Positions 44,157 to 52,960 of a stretch of DNA of 64,000 nt are shown piece by piece. Made by a program: the position numbers and the translations under genes. The DNA is taken from NCBI GenBank assembly GCA_964484065.1, contig CAZAEW010000013.1, forward strand, positions 1 through 64,000. The letters run 5' to 3'. Positions within the stretch are counted from its first letter, which is position 1. Every line of letters starts with the position of its first letter. The stretch comes from JAEVLT01 sp964484065 (lineage in GTDB: Bacteria > Bacillota > Bacilli > Bacillales > Cytobacillaceae). Under the pieces are notes generated by a model. That model was given only the letters and a program-made list of their open reading frames with translations, was not told the DNA's origin and did no database searches.

Positions 44157-45080
44157 CAAAATGTTAATCGCTTTTTCGGTATTGGCAAAGTGGAGTTTTA
44201 CAAATTTAGGAAGTATATCGCGTCCTTTTTGTAAAATCAGCTTGGCTGCAGCCTGGTCAACTTGTGCTCCGGCTCCTTTTGGGATACGAAATCCGGCCGC
44301 CTGGCTTAATTTTTCAAAATACTGAACAAACGCATAGCGGGCGATAATCGATGCCGCTGCAACCGCAATATGGATACCCTCCGCTTTTGTACTGAAATAA
44401 ACGTTCTCTTTCACAATTTTTTTCTGCCCTTTTAAGTGCTGGTAGTAGGTGCCGGCTTGGACAAACTGGTCGATTAAAATCGCATCCGGCCGGACAGGAT
44501 CGATTTTTTCGAGCAGATGGTTAATCGCCTGATTATGGAGCAGGGCTTTCATCTTTCCCTGAGACATACCCGAAGCCTGAAGCTGATTGTACTTTTCATT
44601 ATGTAAAGTCAAGAGGCTGTATGGGATGATATCCTTGATTTGTCTGGCAATCTCACAAATTTTTTCATCATTTAAATCTTTTGAATCCCTGACTCCCAGT
44701 TCTTTTAAGAGCGGAATATTCTCTTTTTTTACGTATGCGGCAACAACGGTAATGGGTCCGAAGAAGTCCCCGGTACCGACTTCATCGGAGCCAATCGCGG
44801 ATAAGCCTCCAATGTTGGCAGGAAGAGATGAGCTGCCTGAAGGTTTTTGGGGAGAAACTTTTTGTTTCGGCGGCAGGGAATCCCCCCATTTTTTTGCTTC
44901 ATCTTCACTGCCTGCCCCTTGGAAAAGTACTTTACCCGATTTATAGGCGGTAATCACACATGATCTCGTTTTGGCTGAAAAAATACTTCCGGGCGGAAGT
45001 TTATCGACAAGATGGTCCTGATAATATTTTTTCATTTTCATAATGGTATTCATTTCTCGAATTAATACGACATTGCTCAA
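44139..45080 (-). CDS. rnhC: Ribonuclease HIII RnhC
   Basis: A 313-residue RNase HIII that removes RNA from RNA-DNA hybrids. The N-terminal TBP-like substrate-binding domain covers about 1-80. The catalytic domain starts IGSDEVGTGDFFGP (D99, E100), with GVRDSKDL, AILIDQF and KAEGIHIAVAAASIIAR following. The TTG start at 45080 has GAGGTG eight bases upstream and yields MSNVV as the family expects. It is divergent from zapA. Confidence 0.94.
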   Translation of the reverse strand: MSNVVLIREMNTIMKMKKYYQDHLVDKLPPGSIFSAKTRSCVITAYKSGKVLFQGAGSEDEAKKWGDSLPPKQKVSPQKPSGSSSLPANIGGLSAIGSDEVGTGDFFGPITVVAAYVKKENIPLLKELGVRDSKDLNDEKICEIARQIKDIIPYSLLTLHNEKYNQLQASGMSQGKMKALLHNQAINHLLEKIDPVRPDAILIDQFVQAGTYYQHLKGQKKIVKENVYFSTKAEGIHIAVAAASIIARYAFVQYFEKLSQAAGFRIPKGAGAQVDQAAAKLILQKGRDILPKFVKLHFANTEKAINILKKKQG

Positions 45081-45197
45081 CTTGTTAACACCTCATCTTT
45101 AAATTATCATGCTTTTAGTGGACGCTTTCCCTTTTCTACACTTGTTTTTTCATGTTATGATAGACATTAGGATTCTTTTGATTGGAGGCATTTTACG

Positions 45198-45458
45198 TTG
45201 TCTAACACACGGAAAAACAGAACCACCGTAGACATTTACGGACAGCAATATACGATAATAGGTACAGAAAGCTCAAGTCATGTCAGGCTTGTAGCCTCAA
45301 TGGTAGACGAAAAAATGCGGGAAATTAGTTCTAAGAATCCATCCCTTGATGTGAATAAACTGGCTGTATTAACCGCTGTAAATGCTGTCAATGATTATAT
45401 TAAAATAAAAGACCAGCTTGAGCAGCTGCAAAAAGAGCTTAAAAAGGAAGAGGATTGA
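45198..45458 (+). CDS. zapA: Cell division protein ZapA
   Basis: An 86-residue ZapA that bundles FtsZ at the division site. It shows the N-terminal strand-rich region VDIYGQQYTIIGTESSSHVRL (split across about 11-31) and a C-terminal coiled coil (about 55-86). TTG start at 45198 with GGAGG nine bases upstream. It begins the zapA-cvpA-polX-mutS2-yshE cluster. Confidence 0.93.
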   Translation: MSNTRKNRTTVDIYGQQYTIIGTESSSHVRLVASMVDEKMREISSKNPSLDVNKLAVLTAVNAVNDYIKIKDQLEQLQKELKKEED

Positions 45459-45465
45459 TAAAACA

Positions 45466-46023
45466 ATGCTTGATCTCCTTCTAGTTGTGATCTTAATCAT
45501 GGGCTTTTTTATCGGCCTGCGAAGAGGCTTCATTTTGCAGCTTTTTCATTTAACTGGATATATTATTGCATATATTGCCGCAAACCTGTACTGCGCAGAA
45601 TTGGCTCCCAAGCTGAATTTATGGATTCCCTATCCGGACTTTGGGGAGAATTCAACTTTAAAATTGCTCGCTGGCAGCAGTAATATGAAGGACGCTTTTT
45701 ACCGCGCACTGGCCTTTTTTATCATCTTTATTGTTGTTAAACTGCTGCTGGGAACGATCGCCAGGATGCTTCATTTTATTGCACAGTTTCCGTTTCTTAA
45801 ACAGATTAATTCATTAGGCGGTGGAATATTAGGGCTTGTTCAGGTTTATTTATTCCTTTTCATTTTATTATACATAGCTGCATTAATTCCAAACGAATCT
45901 GTGCAGACCCCTTTGAACCATTCAATTCTTGCCGAACTGATCGTAAAGCATACTCCCATCCTCTCAGATCAGCTTAAACAGCTGTGGATTGAATACGGGA
46001 TGTCAGCACGAACTTCTCTGTAA
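45466..46023 (+). CDS. yshB: CvpA family membrane protein YshB
   Basis: A 185-residue protein with four hydrophobic segments (about 2-18, 24-42, 82-100, 118-142), and the CvpA features GLRRGFILQLFHLTGYII and GGGILGLVQVYLF. In enteric bacteria CvpA is required for colicin V production and envelope homeostasis; role in Bacillus unknown. AAGAGGA precedes the ATG at 45466, seven bases after the zapA stop. Confidence 0.88.
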   Translation: MLDLLLVVILIMGFFIGLRRGFILQLFHLTGYIIAYIAANLYCAELAPKLNLWIPYPDFGENSTLKLLAGSSNMKDAFYRALAFFIIFIVVKLLLGTIARMLHFIAQFPFLKQINSLGGGILGLVQVYLFLFILLYIAALIPNESVQTPLNHSILAELIVKHTPILSDQLKQLWIEYGMSARTSL

Positions 46024-46075
46024 AGGAGAAGTTTTTTTTAGGGAAGGCTATTCGTTAAAGAGGCAGGTGGAATAC

Positions 46076-47797
46076 ATGACAATTTCAAAAAAAGATGTGA
46101 TTCGACATCTGGAAACAATTGCGATTTATTTAGAATTAATGGGGGAAAATTCCTTTAAGATAGCCGCTTTTCGAAAAGCGGCAAATGCATTGGAAAATGA
46201 GGAACGAGATCTAGCGGAAATAGAAAACTTAATGGAGCTTCCGGGAATCGGCAAAGGGACCGCTGCGGTTATTGAGGAGTTTACCAGGGAGGGAGCTTCA
46301 GCCACTTTAAAAGAGCTAAAAAAACAAGTACCCGCCGGCCTGATCCCCCTTTTGCAGCTGCCCGGTCTTGGCGGAAAGAAAATTGCTAAGCTTTATCAAG
46401 CACTTGGGATTACCGATGTATCCAGCTTGGAAGCTGCCTGTCGAAACGGACAGGTTCAGTCTCTGTCCGGATTTGGGAAAAAAACAGAGGAAAAAATCTT
46501 AGCTGCCATTGCCCAGGCGGGAAACCGGCCTGAAAGGCTTCCGCTTGCATTCATACTGCCGATTGCGGAACAAATCGAAAAAGCCCTGGAAAAGATGAAG
46601 GAAATCGATCGATTTTCAAGGGCGGGCAGTTTGCGGAGAGTAAGAGAAACGGTGAAGGACCTTGATTTCATCATATCGACCGAAAAGCCGGATGTTGTGA
46701 AAGAAAAGCTTCTTCATCTTCAAGGTTTGAAAGAAGTGACGAATGCCGGGGATACGAAGGTGTCTGTCATCTTAGACGGTCATTATGAAGTATCCGTCGA
46801 TTTTCGCCTCGTCGGTCCGGCTGAATTTACAACAGCCCTTCATCATTTTACCGGTTCAAAGGAACATAATGTCCGGATGAGACAGCTTGCAAAGGAACGC
46901 GGTGAAAAAATAAGTGAATATGGTGTAGAAAATGCCGAGACGGGAGAAGTGCTTACCTTTTCATCGGAAGAAGAATTTTTCCGGCATTTTGATCTTCCGT
47001 TTATTCCTCCTGAAATCAGGGAAGAAGGAAGAGAAGTTGACGAATATCAAAAAGAGGACTCTTTAATCAGCCTTGAGGATATTCAAGGTGACCTTCATAT
47101 GCACAGCACCTGGAGCGATGGGGAACATTCAATTGAAGAAATGGCAGAAGCCTGCCGCGAGCGCGGCTACCGCTATATGGCGATAACGGATCACTCTCAA
47201 TATTTGAAAGTAGCGAACGGACTGACCCCTGAAAGATTAATGAAGCAGCGGGAAGAAATCAACCGTTTAAATGAAAAGTACAAGGATTTTACCATTCTTG
47301 CCGGTGTTGAAATGGATATTCTGCCTGATGGGAGCCTTGATTACGATGATGAGCTTCTCGAACAGATGGATATCGTGATTGCTTCGATCCATTCGGCTTT
47401 TTCCCAGCCCAGGGATAAAATTATGGAGCGGCTGACGGCTGCTCTGAAAAATCTCCATGTGGATATTATCGCACATCCGACAGGACGGTTAATCGGCCGC
47501 CGCGATGGCTATGATGTTGACATTGACTTATTAATAAAACTGGCAAAGGAAACGAATACAGTCCTTGAATTAAATGCCAATCCAAACAGGCTTGACCTCG
47601 CATCGGAGCATCTGAAAAAAGCTCAGGAGGCAGGCGTAAAGATTGTCATTAACACGGATGCCCATAAAGCAGGGACTTTAGCTCATATGGGAATCGGTGT
47701 ATCCACCGCTAAAAAAGGATGGATTAAAAAGGAATCAGTTTTAAATACCCTTGAATTAGACGAATTATTGGATTTTTTGCACCATCATAAGCACTAA
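46076..47797 (+). CDS. polX: DNA polymerase/3'-5' exonuclease PolX
   Basis: A 573-residue family X repair polymerase. The N-terminal 8-kDa-like region and helix-hairpin-helix motifs (LPGIGKGTAAVI, LPGLGGKKIAKL, LSGFGKKTEEKI) cover about 1-160. The palm has GSLRRVRETVKDLDFI with the catalytic Asp pair. The C-terminal PHP domain (about 335-573) starts GDLHMHSTWSDGEHS and includes AITDHS and NTDAHK, consistent with Mn-dependent 3'-5' exonuclease and AP endonuclease activity. GCAGGTGG precedes the ATG at 46076. Confidence 0.94.
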   Translation: MTISKKDVIRHLETIAIYLELMGENSFKIAAFRKAANALENEERDLAEIENLMELPGIGKGTAAVIEEFTREGASATLKELKKQVPAGLIPLLQLPGLGGKKIAKLYQALGITDVSSLEAACRNGQVQSLSGFGKKTEEKILAAIAQAGNRPERLPLAFILPIAEQIEKALEKMKEIDRFSRAGSLRRVRETVKDLDFIISTEKPDVVKEKLLHLQGLKEVTNAGDTKVSVILDGHYEVSVDFRLVGPAEFTTALHHFTGSKEHNVRMRQLAKERGEKISEYGVENAETGEVLTFSSEEEFFRHFDLPFIPPEIREEGREVDEYQKEDSLISLEDIQGDLHMHSTWSDGEHSIEEMAEACRERGYRYMAITDHSQYLKVANGLTPERLMKQREEINRLNEKYKDFTILAGVEMDILPDGSLDYDDELLEQMDIVIASIHSAFSQPRDKIMERLTAALKNLHVDIIAHPTGRLIGRRDGYDVDIDLLIKLAKETNTVLELNANPNRLDLASEHLKKAQEAGVKIVINTDAHKAGTLAHMGIGVSTAKKGWIKKESVLNTLELDELLDFLHHHKH

Positions 47798-47819
47798 CAG
47801 ATTAAGGAGGCTGCTTTTT

Positions 47820-50177
47820 ATGCAGCAAAAAGTATTAAAAATATTAGAATTTGATAAAGTAAAAGAACAATTGCTTGAGCAGGCATCATCCTCATTAGGG
47901 AAGGAAAAAGTGGAGAAGCTTGTTCCTTCAACAGATTTTGCGGAAGTTGTCAGGATGCAGGCAGAAACGGATGAGGCGGCAACAGTCGTCCGTATTAAAG
48001 GAAATGTCCCGCTCTCGGGAATTCATAATATTCGTGCCCACATTAAGCGTTCCGTGATTGGAGGCGTCCTCAGCACCCATGAGCTCAATCAGATTGCCAG
48101 CACGATCCATGCAAGCAGGCAGATGAAACACTTTATTGCTGACATTGCCGTGGAAAGAACGGAAATTCCCATCCTTTTAGAACTGACGGAGCGAATTATA
48201 CCGCTGACAAATCTTGAGCAGGCCATTAAATTTGCAATCGATGAAGGCGGAGAGGTTCTTGACGGGGCAAGTGAGCTCCTGCGCTCCCTGCGCCACCAGC
48301 TCAGGTCAGCTGAGACGCGTATCCGTGAAAAGCTTGATAGTTTGACCCGCTCCTCCAATGCACAAAAAATGCTATCAGACGCAATCGTAACGATCCGGAA
48401 TGACCGGTTTGTAATCCCGGTCAAACAGGAATATCGCTCCCATTATGGGGGAATTATTCATGACCAAAGTGCATCGGGACAGACTTTATTTATTGAACCG
48501 CAGGCAATTGTCCAATTGAACAATCAGCTTCAGGATATTCGCGTGAAAGAACAAGTGGAAATTGAACGAATCCTTACTGAGCTTTCAGCCAAAACAGCTG
48601 AGCATGAGTCAGAATTAAAAGTAATCGTTGATGTTCTTAGTGAACTTGACTTTATTTTTGCAAAGGCAAGATACGCTAGAAAGATCAAGGCTTCGATGCC
48701 GATTATGAACAATGAAGGAAGAATTGACCTTCATAAGGCGCGCCATCCGCTGATCCCAATCAATGAGGTGGTTCCCAATGATATCAAGATTGGAACGGAT
48801 TTTTCGACCATCGTCATTACCGGTCCAAATACAGGAGGTAAGACCGTTACATTAAAAACGGTGGGGTTGTGCACGCTGATGGCACAGTCAGGTCTGCAGG
48901 TTCCGGCGCTCGACGGGTCGGAGCTGGCTGTTTTTCATAACGTGTTTGCGGATATTGGTGATGAACAGTCCATTGAGCAAAGCTTAAGTACTTTTTCTTC
49001 CCACATGACCAATATTGTTGATATTTTAAAACAAGTTGACTATAACAGTCTTGTTTTATTTGATGAGCTTGGAGCGGGAACGGATCCTCAGGAAGGAGCG
49101 GCTCTTGCGATATCGATATTAGATGAGACTTATAAGCGCGGAGCAAGAGTGATTGCTACTACCCACTATCCGGAATTAAAAGCATATGGCTATAACCGGG
49201 AAGGGGTTATGAATGCCAGTGTTGAATTTAATGTGGAGACTTTAAGCCCGACATATAAACTGCTGTTAGGCGTTCCTGGAAGAAGCAACGCATTTGAAAT
49301 TTCAAAACGGCTCGGCCTGAACGAAATTGTCATCCAGGCGGCGCGGTCGCATATAAGCGCGGATACGAATCAAATTGATAAAATGATTGCTTCCTTAGAA
49401 GAAAGCAAACGTCTGGCTGAGACCGAGCATGAAGAAGCATTGGATTACTTAAAGCAAGCTGAAGCTCTTCAAAAGGATCTGCAAAAACAGATGATTGAAT
49501 TTTATGAGCATAAAGACGCCCTTTATGAAAAAGCAGCGCGAAAAGCGGAGGAGATTGTCGAAGAAGCCAAAGCGGAAGCGGAAAAAGTAATCCGTGATCT
49601 CAGGAAAATGAGAATCGAGAAGCATGCGGAAGTAAAAGAGCATGAATTAATCGATGCTAAAAAGCGGCTTGAGAACGCGAAACCGGAAATTGAGAAGTCA
49701 GTCAAAACGTTGAAAAAGAAAGAAAAGAAACATGTTCTCAAACCGGGCGATGAAGTAAAGGTTCTGACCTTTGATCAAAAGGGGACTTTACTAGAAAGAA
49801 ATTCAGCTGATGAATGGCAGGTACAAATTGGAATTTTGAAAATGAAAGTGAAAGAAAAAGATTTAGAGTATTTGAGTACACCAAAGCAGGCAGAAACAAG
49901 GCCGATGACGATTGTCAAAGGACGGGATGCGAACGTCAAGCTTGAACTTGACTTGCGCGGAGAAAGATTTGAAGAAGCATTGGGCCATGTTGAAAAGTAT
50001 ATTGATGATGCCTTGCTTGCTGGATATCCGAGAGTTTCTATTATTCATGGAAAGGGAACCGGCGCACTGAGACAAGGGGTTCAAGAGTATTTAAAGAACC
50101 ACCGGTCGGTTAAGAAAATCCGATTCGGTGATGCAGGAGAAGGCGGAACCGGGGTTACAATAGTCGAGTTTAAATAA
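47820..50177 (+). CDS. mutS2: Endonuclease MutS2
   Basis: A 785-residue MutS2: core/lever (about 1-310), ATPase with Walker A TGPNTGGKT and Walker B LVLFDELGAGTDPQEG, a long coiled coil (about 515-640), a KOW-like segment, and a C-terminal Smr nuclease domain with LDLRGERFEEA and HGKGTGALR. It lacks the mismatch-recognition domain of MutS1. In Bacillus it has been linked to recombination and rescue of collided ribosomes. AAGGAGG precedes the ATG. Confidence 0.95.
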   Translation: MQQKVLKILEFDKVKEQLLEQASSSLGKEKVEKLVPSTDFAEVVRMQAETDEAATVVRIKGNVPLSGIHNIRAHIKRSVIGGVLSTHELNQIASTIHASRQMKHFIADIAVERTEIPILLELTERIIPLTNLEQAIKFAIDEGGEVLDGASELLRSLRHQLRSAETRIREKLDSLTRSSNAQKMLSDAIVTIRNDRFVIPVKQEYRSHYGGIIHDQSASGQTLFIEPQAIVQLNNQLQDIRVKEQVEIERILTELSAKTAEHESELKVIVDVLSELDFIFAKARYARKIKASMPIMNNEGRIDLHKARHPLIPINEVVPNDIKIGTDFSTIVITGPNTGGKTVTLKTVGLCTLMAQSGLQVPALDGSELAVFHNVFADIGDEQSIEQSLSTFSSHMTNIVDILKQVDYNSLVLFDELGAGTDPQEGAALAISILDETYKRGARVIATTHYPELKAYGYNREGVMNASVEFNVETLSPTYKLLLGVPGRSNAFEISKRLGLNEIVIQAARSHISADTNQIDKMIASLEESKRLAETEHEEALDYLKQAEALQKDLQKQMIEFYEHKDALYEKAARKAEEIVEEAKAEAEKVIRDLRKMRIEKHAEVKEHELIDAKKRLENAKPEIEKSVKTLKKKEKKHVLKPGDEVKVLTFDQKGTLLERNSADEWQVQIGILKMKVKEKDLEYLSTPKQAETRPMTIVKGRDANVKLELDLRGERFEEALGHVEKYIDDALLAGYPRVSIIHGKGTGALRQGVQEYLKNHRSVKKIRFGDAGEGGTGVTIVEFK

Positions 50178-50197
50178 GTCCTAAAGGAGAAAGAGAA

Positions 50198-50602
50198 ATG
50201 GATCATTTTTGGGACAATCAATTGATTCTATTAGCTGCCTATTATAGCGTTGTCATTTTATGCATGGTTGTGTTTTTAGCTATTTTTGAAATCGTCACGA
50301 AATATAAAAATTGGGAAGAAATCAAAAAAGGGAATATGGCAGTTGCGATGGCAACCGGGGGGAAAATATTTGGAATCGCCAACATTTTTCATTTTGCGAT
50401 TATCGGGCATAAAACATTAATCGAGATGATCGGTTGGGGGATTTTCGGATTTGTTTTGTTATTAGCCGGTTATTTTATCTTTGAATTTTTAACGCCAAAG
50501 TTCAAAATTGATGAAGAAATTCAGCAAGGCAACCGGGCTGTTGGATTCATTTCAATGGTCATTTCAATTGGTCTGTCATATGTGATTGGAGCAGGTATAT
50601 AA
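50198..50602 (+). CDS. yshE: DUF350 membrane protein YshE
   Basis: A 134-residue protein with four hydrophobic segments (about 7-28, 48-66, 75-96, 112-132), with KKGNMAVAMATGGKIFGIANI and QQGNRAVGFISMVISIGLSY as internal duplicated-looking blocks, the DUF350 pattern. Function unknown. AAAGGAG precedes the ATG. It ends the mutS2 cluster; its stop codon TAA is also the first three bases of dispersed repeat copy 3. Confidence 0.87.
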   Translation: MDHFWDNQLILLAAYYSVVILCMVVFLAIFEIVTKYKNWEEIKKGNMAVAMATGGKIFGIANIFHFAIIGHKTLIEMIGWGIFGFVLLLAGYFIFEFLTPKFKIDEEIQQGNRAVGFISMVISIGLSYVIGAGI

Positions 50603-50863
50603 GAAAACCGCAAGAGCCTTCAGAACAAGCACAGCTTGTTCTTGCGATGCATATTCATAGAAGCATCCCTTAGTGCTCAGCCCCGATGGTCAAATGTTCT
50701 TCGGCCCAAAAAGTCCGCACTTTGACTTTTTGGGCCGAAGGTTATTTGACCCTGAGGGGCTAGGCGCTCCTCGAAAAAGCTAAAGCTTTTCCTTCGTGCG
50801 ATGCTTCGCTTCCGAAGCTTATTCTTGTGAAGCTGGACAATTCTCAAAGTTCTATACTTTCTT
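50600..50863 (-). repeat. Dispersed modular repeat, copy 3 (longest form)
   Basis: Read on the minus strand this copy has all modules: AAGAAAGTATAGAACTTTG, TTGTCCAGCTTCAC, the AAGCTTCGGAAGCGAAGC insert, GCGCCTAGCCCCTCAGGG, a long hairpin, GGGGCTGAGCACTAAGGG, the AGAACAAGC/GCTTGTTCT hairpin, and the (degenerate) terminal GGCTCTTGCGGTTTTCTTA. It is homologous to 55201-55386 in opposite orientation. Confidence 0.9.
50679..50762. repeat. Long imperfect palindrome inside repeat copy 3
   Basis: Nested inverted arms: AGCCCC/GGGGCT, GGTCAAAT/ATTTGACC and a perfect 17-bp arm CTTCGGCCCAAAAAGTC/GACTTTTTGGGCCGAAG around an 8-nt loop, with a symmetrical GTT/GTT internal loop. It would form a very stable RNA hairpin or a DNA cruciform. 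Confidence 0.9.
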
Positions 50864-50885
50864 CATTTAAAAAGGGGAGACTCGA

Positions 50886-50972
50886 GTGGAAAAATTGGCT
50901 AAAGTGCTGATCGCTCTATGCGCTGTTTTTTTAATAATCGGTTTGATTTATCTTGTGTTTTTCAGCAAATGA
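50886..50972 (+). CDS. Small single-helix membrane peptide (28 aa)
   Basis: A GTG preceded at 5 bp by AAGGGGAGA opens a 29-codon frame. The peptide begins MEKLAKVL and continues as an uninterrupted hydrophobic helix (about 6-25) ending FFSK. A strong terminator begins at the stop codon, so a compact transcription unit of promoter-unknown, gene and terminator is visible. It lies just after repeat copy 3 and before lcfA. Unrecognised; could be a membrane-associated regulator or merely a conserved small ORF. Confidence 0.6.
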   Translation: MEKLAKVLIALCAVFLIIGLIYLVFFSK

Positions 50973-51010
50973 AAAAACCATTGCCGTGTTTGTGCGGCAA
51001 TGGTTTTTTT
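50972..51010 (+). terminator. Terminator after the 28-aa gene
   Basis: AAAACCATTGCCG pairs perfectly with CGGCAATGGTTTT over an 8-nt loop, with T7. Confidence 0.92.
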
Positions 51011-51015
51011 GCGCA

Positions 51016-51044
51016 TTGTATTCAAACTTTGGCCATACTATAAT
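51016..51044 (+). promoter_or_regulatory. SigA-type promoter of lcfA
   Basis: TTGTAT (51016-51021) and consensus TATAAT (51039-51044) are separated by 17 bp. A clear FadR box is not seen here; a TGAAT-rich stretch (51066-51083) is a weak candidate. Confidence 0.65.
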
Positions 51045-51095
51045 GATATAAAGGTTAGAATATTTTGAATATTATTGAATAATAGGGGGATGTTG

Positions 51096-52796
51096 ATGAC
51101 CGATTGTAAACCGTGGTTGAAGCTTTATCCGAAGGAGATTCCAGCCTCTCTTGAGTACCCGACAGACCCGGTCCAGCACTATTTAGTAAAAGCCGCACAA
51201 AACTTTCCAACTAAACCTGCTATTCATTTTATGGGAAAAGAATTAAGCTTCAAAAAGCTTTATGAAGAAGCTGTTATCTTGGCAGGATATCTCCAAAGTA
51301 TAGGCATTAGGAAAGGTGACCGTGTGGCGATTATGCTTCCTAATACTCCCCAATCCGTTATCAGTTATTTTGCCATTTTAATGGCGGGAGGGATTGTTGT
51401 CCAAACGAATCCCCTTTATACGGAACGCGAATTGGAATTTCAAATGAAAGATTCCGGTGCCAAAGCCATCATTTCACTCGATATTTTATATCCCCGCATA
51501 TCCAAAGTAATCGAACGGACGGAATTGCAGCATATCATTGTCACTGCAATCAAAGATTACTTGCCATTTCCGAAAAATTGGCTCTATCCATTTAGTCAAA
51601 AAAATCAATTTCAAGTTATTGTCCATCTCAAACATGAAGGACCGGTACATTTATGGACGAAAATCTTAAAGACTTCTCCTCATCCATTAACGGCTGTTGA
51701 ATTTCATTTTGAAGAAGATCTTGCTCTGCTCCAGTATACCGGGGGAACGACAGGACGTCCGAAAGGGGTTATGCTGACGCATAAAAACTTAGTATCCAAT
51801 GTAACCATGTGTAAAGCGTGGTTTTATAAATGCCGGCTGGGAGAAGATTCTATCCTGGGGATTATCCCCTTTTTTCATGTATATGGGATGACAGTCGTTA
51901 TGCTCTTAGCTGTGATGCTGGCATCAAAGATGATTTTGCTGCCAAAATTTGATGCTGAAACGGCATTGAAAACGATTCATAAACAAAGGCCGACATTGTT
52001 TCCGGGGGCTCCGACTATTTATATCGGTTTGTTAAATCATCCGGATATAAAAAAGTATGATCTCTCTTCCATTCATTCTTGCATCAGCGGTTCTGCGCCT
52101 CTTCCGGTTGAAGTTAAAGAGAATTTCGAGAAAATCACAGGAGGGAGAATGGTAGAAGGTTACGGATTAACAGAATCATCCCCGATTACTCATGTTAATT
52201 TTCTTTGGGATCATCCTAGCGTAAAGGGAAGTATTGGCGTTCCTTGGCCTGACACGGAGGCTGCGATTATTTCTTTAGAAACAGGAGAACCTCTCCCATG
52301 CGGAGAAATTGGAGAAATTGTTGTAAAGGGACCGCAAGTGATGAAAGGCTATTGGAATCAGCCGGAGGAAACGATAAAGGCATTACGGGACGGGTGGTTA
52401 TTTACAGGGGATCTTGGTTATATGGATGAAAAAGGGTATTTTTATGTGGTTGACCGAAAAAAAGACATGATTATTGCCGGTGGATTTAATATTTATCCGC
52501 GGGAAATTGAAGAAGTCTTATATGAACACCCGGCCGTTCAAGAGGTCATTGCGGCGGGAATACCAGACCCATACCGCGGTGAAACCGTTAAAGCATTTAT
52601 TGTTTTAAAAGAAGGTGCGCATCTGACTGCAGAAGAACTGGATCAGTTCGCCAGAAAACAATTGGCCTCCTATAAAGTCCCAAGAATTTACGAATTCAGA
52701 AAGGAACTTCCCAAAACGGCGGTTGGAAAAATCCTAAGAAGAGCGCTGATCGATGACGAATTAAAGAAAATAGCTGATCAGCAAAAGCGCGCATAA
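51096..52796 (+). CDS. lcfA: Long-chain fatty-acid-CoA ligase LcfA
   Basis: A 566-residue AMP-forming acyl-CoA synthetase activating fatty acids for beta-oxidation. ATP motif YTGGTTGRPKG (about 215), GYGLTESSP, TGDLGYMDEKGYFYVVDRKKD and the hinge/C-domain lysine in KTAVGKILRR are visible. The ATG at 51096 lies six bases after AGGGGG. First gene of the lcfA-fadR-fadB-etfB-etfA cluster. Confidence 0.93.
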   Translation: MTDCKPWLKLYPKEIPASLEYPTDPVQHYLVKAAQNFPTKPAIHFMGKELSFKKLYEEAVILAGYLQSIGIRKGDRVAIMLPNTPQSVISYFAILMAGGIVVQTNPLYTERELEFQMKDSGAKAIISLDILYPRISKVIERTELQHIIVTAIKDYLPFPKNWLYPFSQKNQFQVIVHLKHEGPVHLWTKILKTSPHPLTAVEFHFEEDLALLQYTGGTTGRPKGVMLTHKNLVSNVTMCKAWFYKCRLGEDSILGIIPFFHVYGMTVVMLLAVMLASKMILLPKFDAETALKTIHKQRPTLFPGAPTIYIGLLNHPDIKKYDLSSIHSCISGSAPLPVEVKENFEKITGGRMVEGYGLTESSPITHVNFLWDHPSVKGSIGVPWPDTEAAIISLETGEPLPCGEIGEIVVKGPQVMKGYWNQPEETIKALRDGWLFTGDLGYMDEKGYFYVVDRKKDMIIAGGFNIYPREIEEVLYEHPAVQEVIAAGIPDPYRGETVKAFIVLKEGAHLTAEELDQFARKQLASYKVPRIYEFRKELPKTAVGKILRRALIDDELKKIADQQKRA

Positions 52797-52802
52797 CTGC
52801 AG

Positions 52803-52832
52803 AGAGCTCTCACTAGGGCTCTTTATTTTTCG
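52803..52832 (+). terminator. Weak terminator after lcfA
   Basis: AGAGC pairs with GCTCT, followed by TTATTTTT. The stem is short, so partial readthrough into fadR is likely. Confidence 0.45.
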
Positions 52833-52892
52833 CAAAGAAAATGTCGAAATAAGCAGTAAATAACTATATTGATATAATTATAATGGTATATA

Positions 52893-52921
52893 TTGACAAT
52901 AGTTAATATGGTTATTATCAT
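52893..52921 (+). promoter_or_regulatory. SigA-type promoter of fadR
   Basis: Consensus TTGACA (52893-52898) and TATCAT (52916-52921) are separated by 17 bp. Its predicted start is at the FadR operator. Confidence 0.7.
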
Positions 52922-52928
52922 GAAGGTA

Positions 52929-52946
52929 TGAATGACTATTCACTCA
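52929..52946. promoter_or_regulatory. FadR operator (autoregulatory)
   Basis: TGAATGACTATTCACTCA matches 17 of 18 positions of the Bacillus FadR box TGAATGAMTANTCATTCA. It overlaps the predicted +1 and lies 15 bp before the fadR start, so FadR should repress its own operon until long-chain acyl-CoA binds. The consensus is from memory of B. subtilis FadR. Confidence 0.8.
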
Positions 52947-52960
52947 TAGGAGAAAAGACC

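Noticed and set aside
50600..50863. Insertion sequence remnant
   Set aside because: No transposase fragment or typical terminal inverted repeats; the unit matches the other dispersed repeats instead.
51066..51083. FadR box upstream of lcfA
   Set aside because: Only the first TGAAT half agrees with the consensus; the rest does not form the palindrome.
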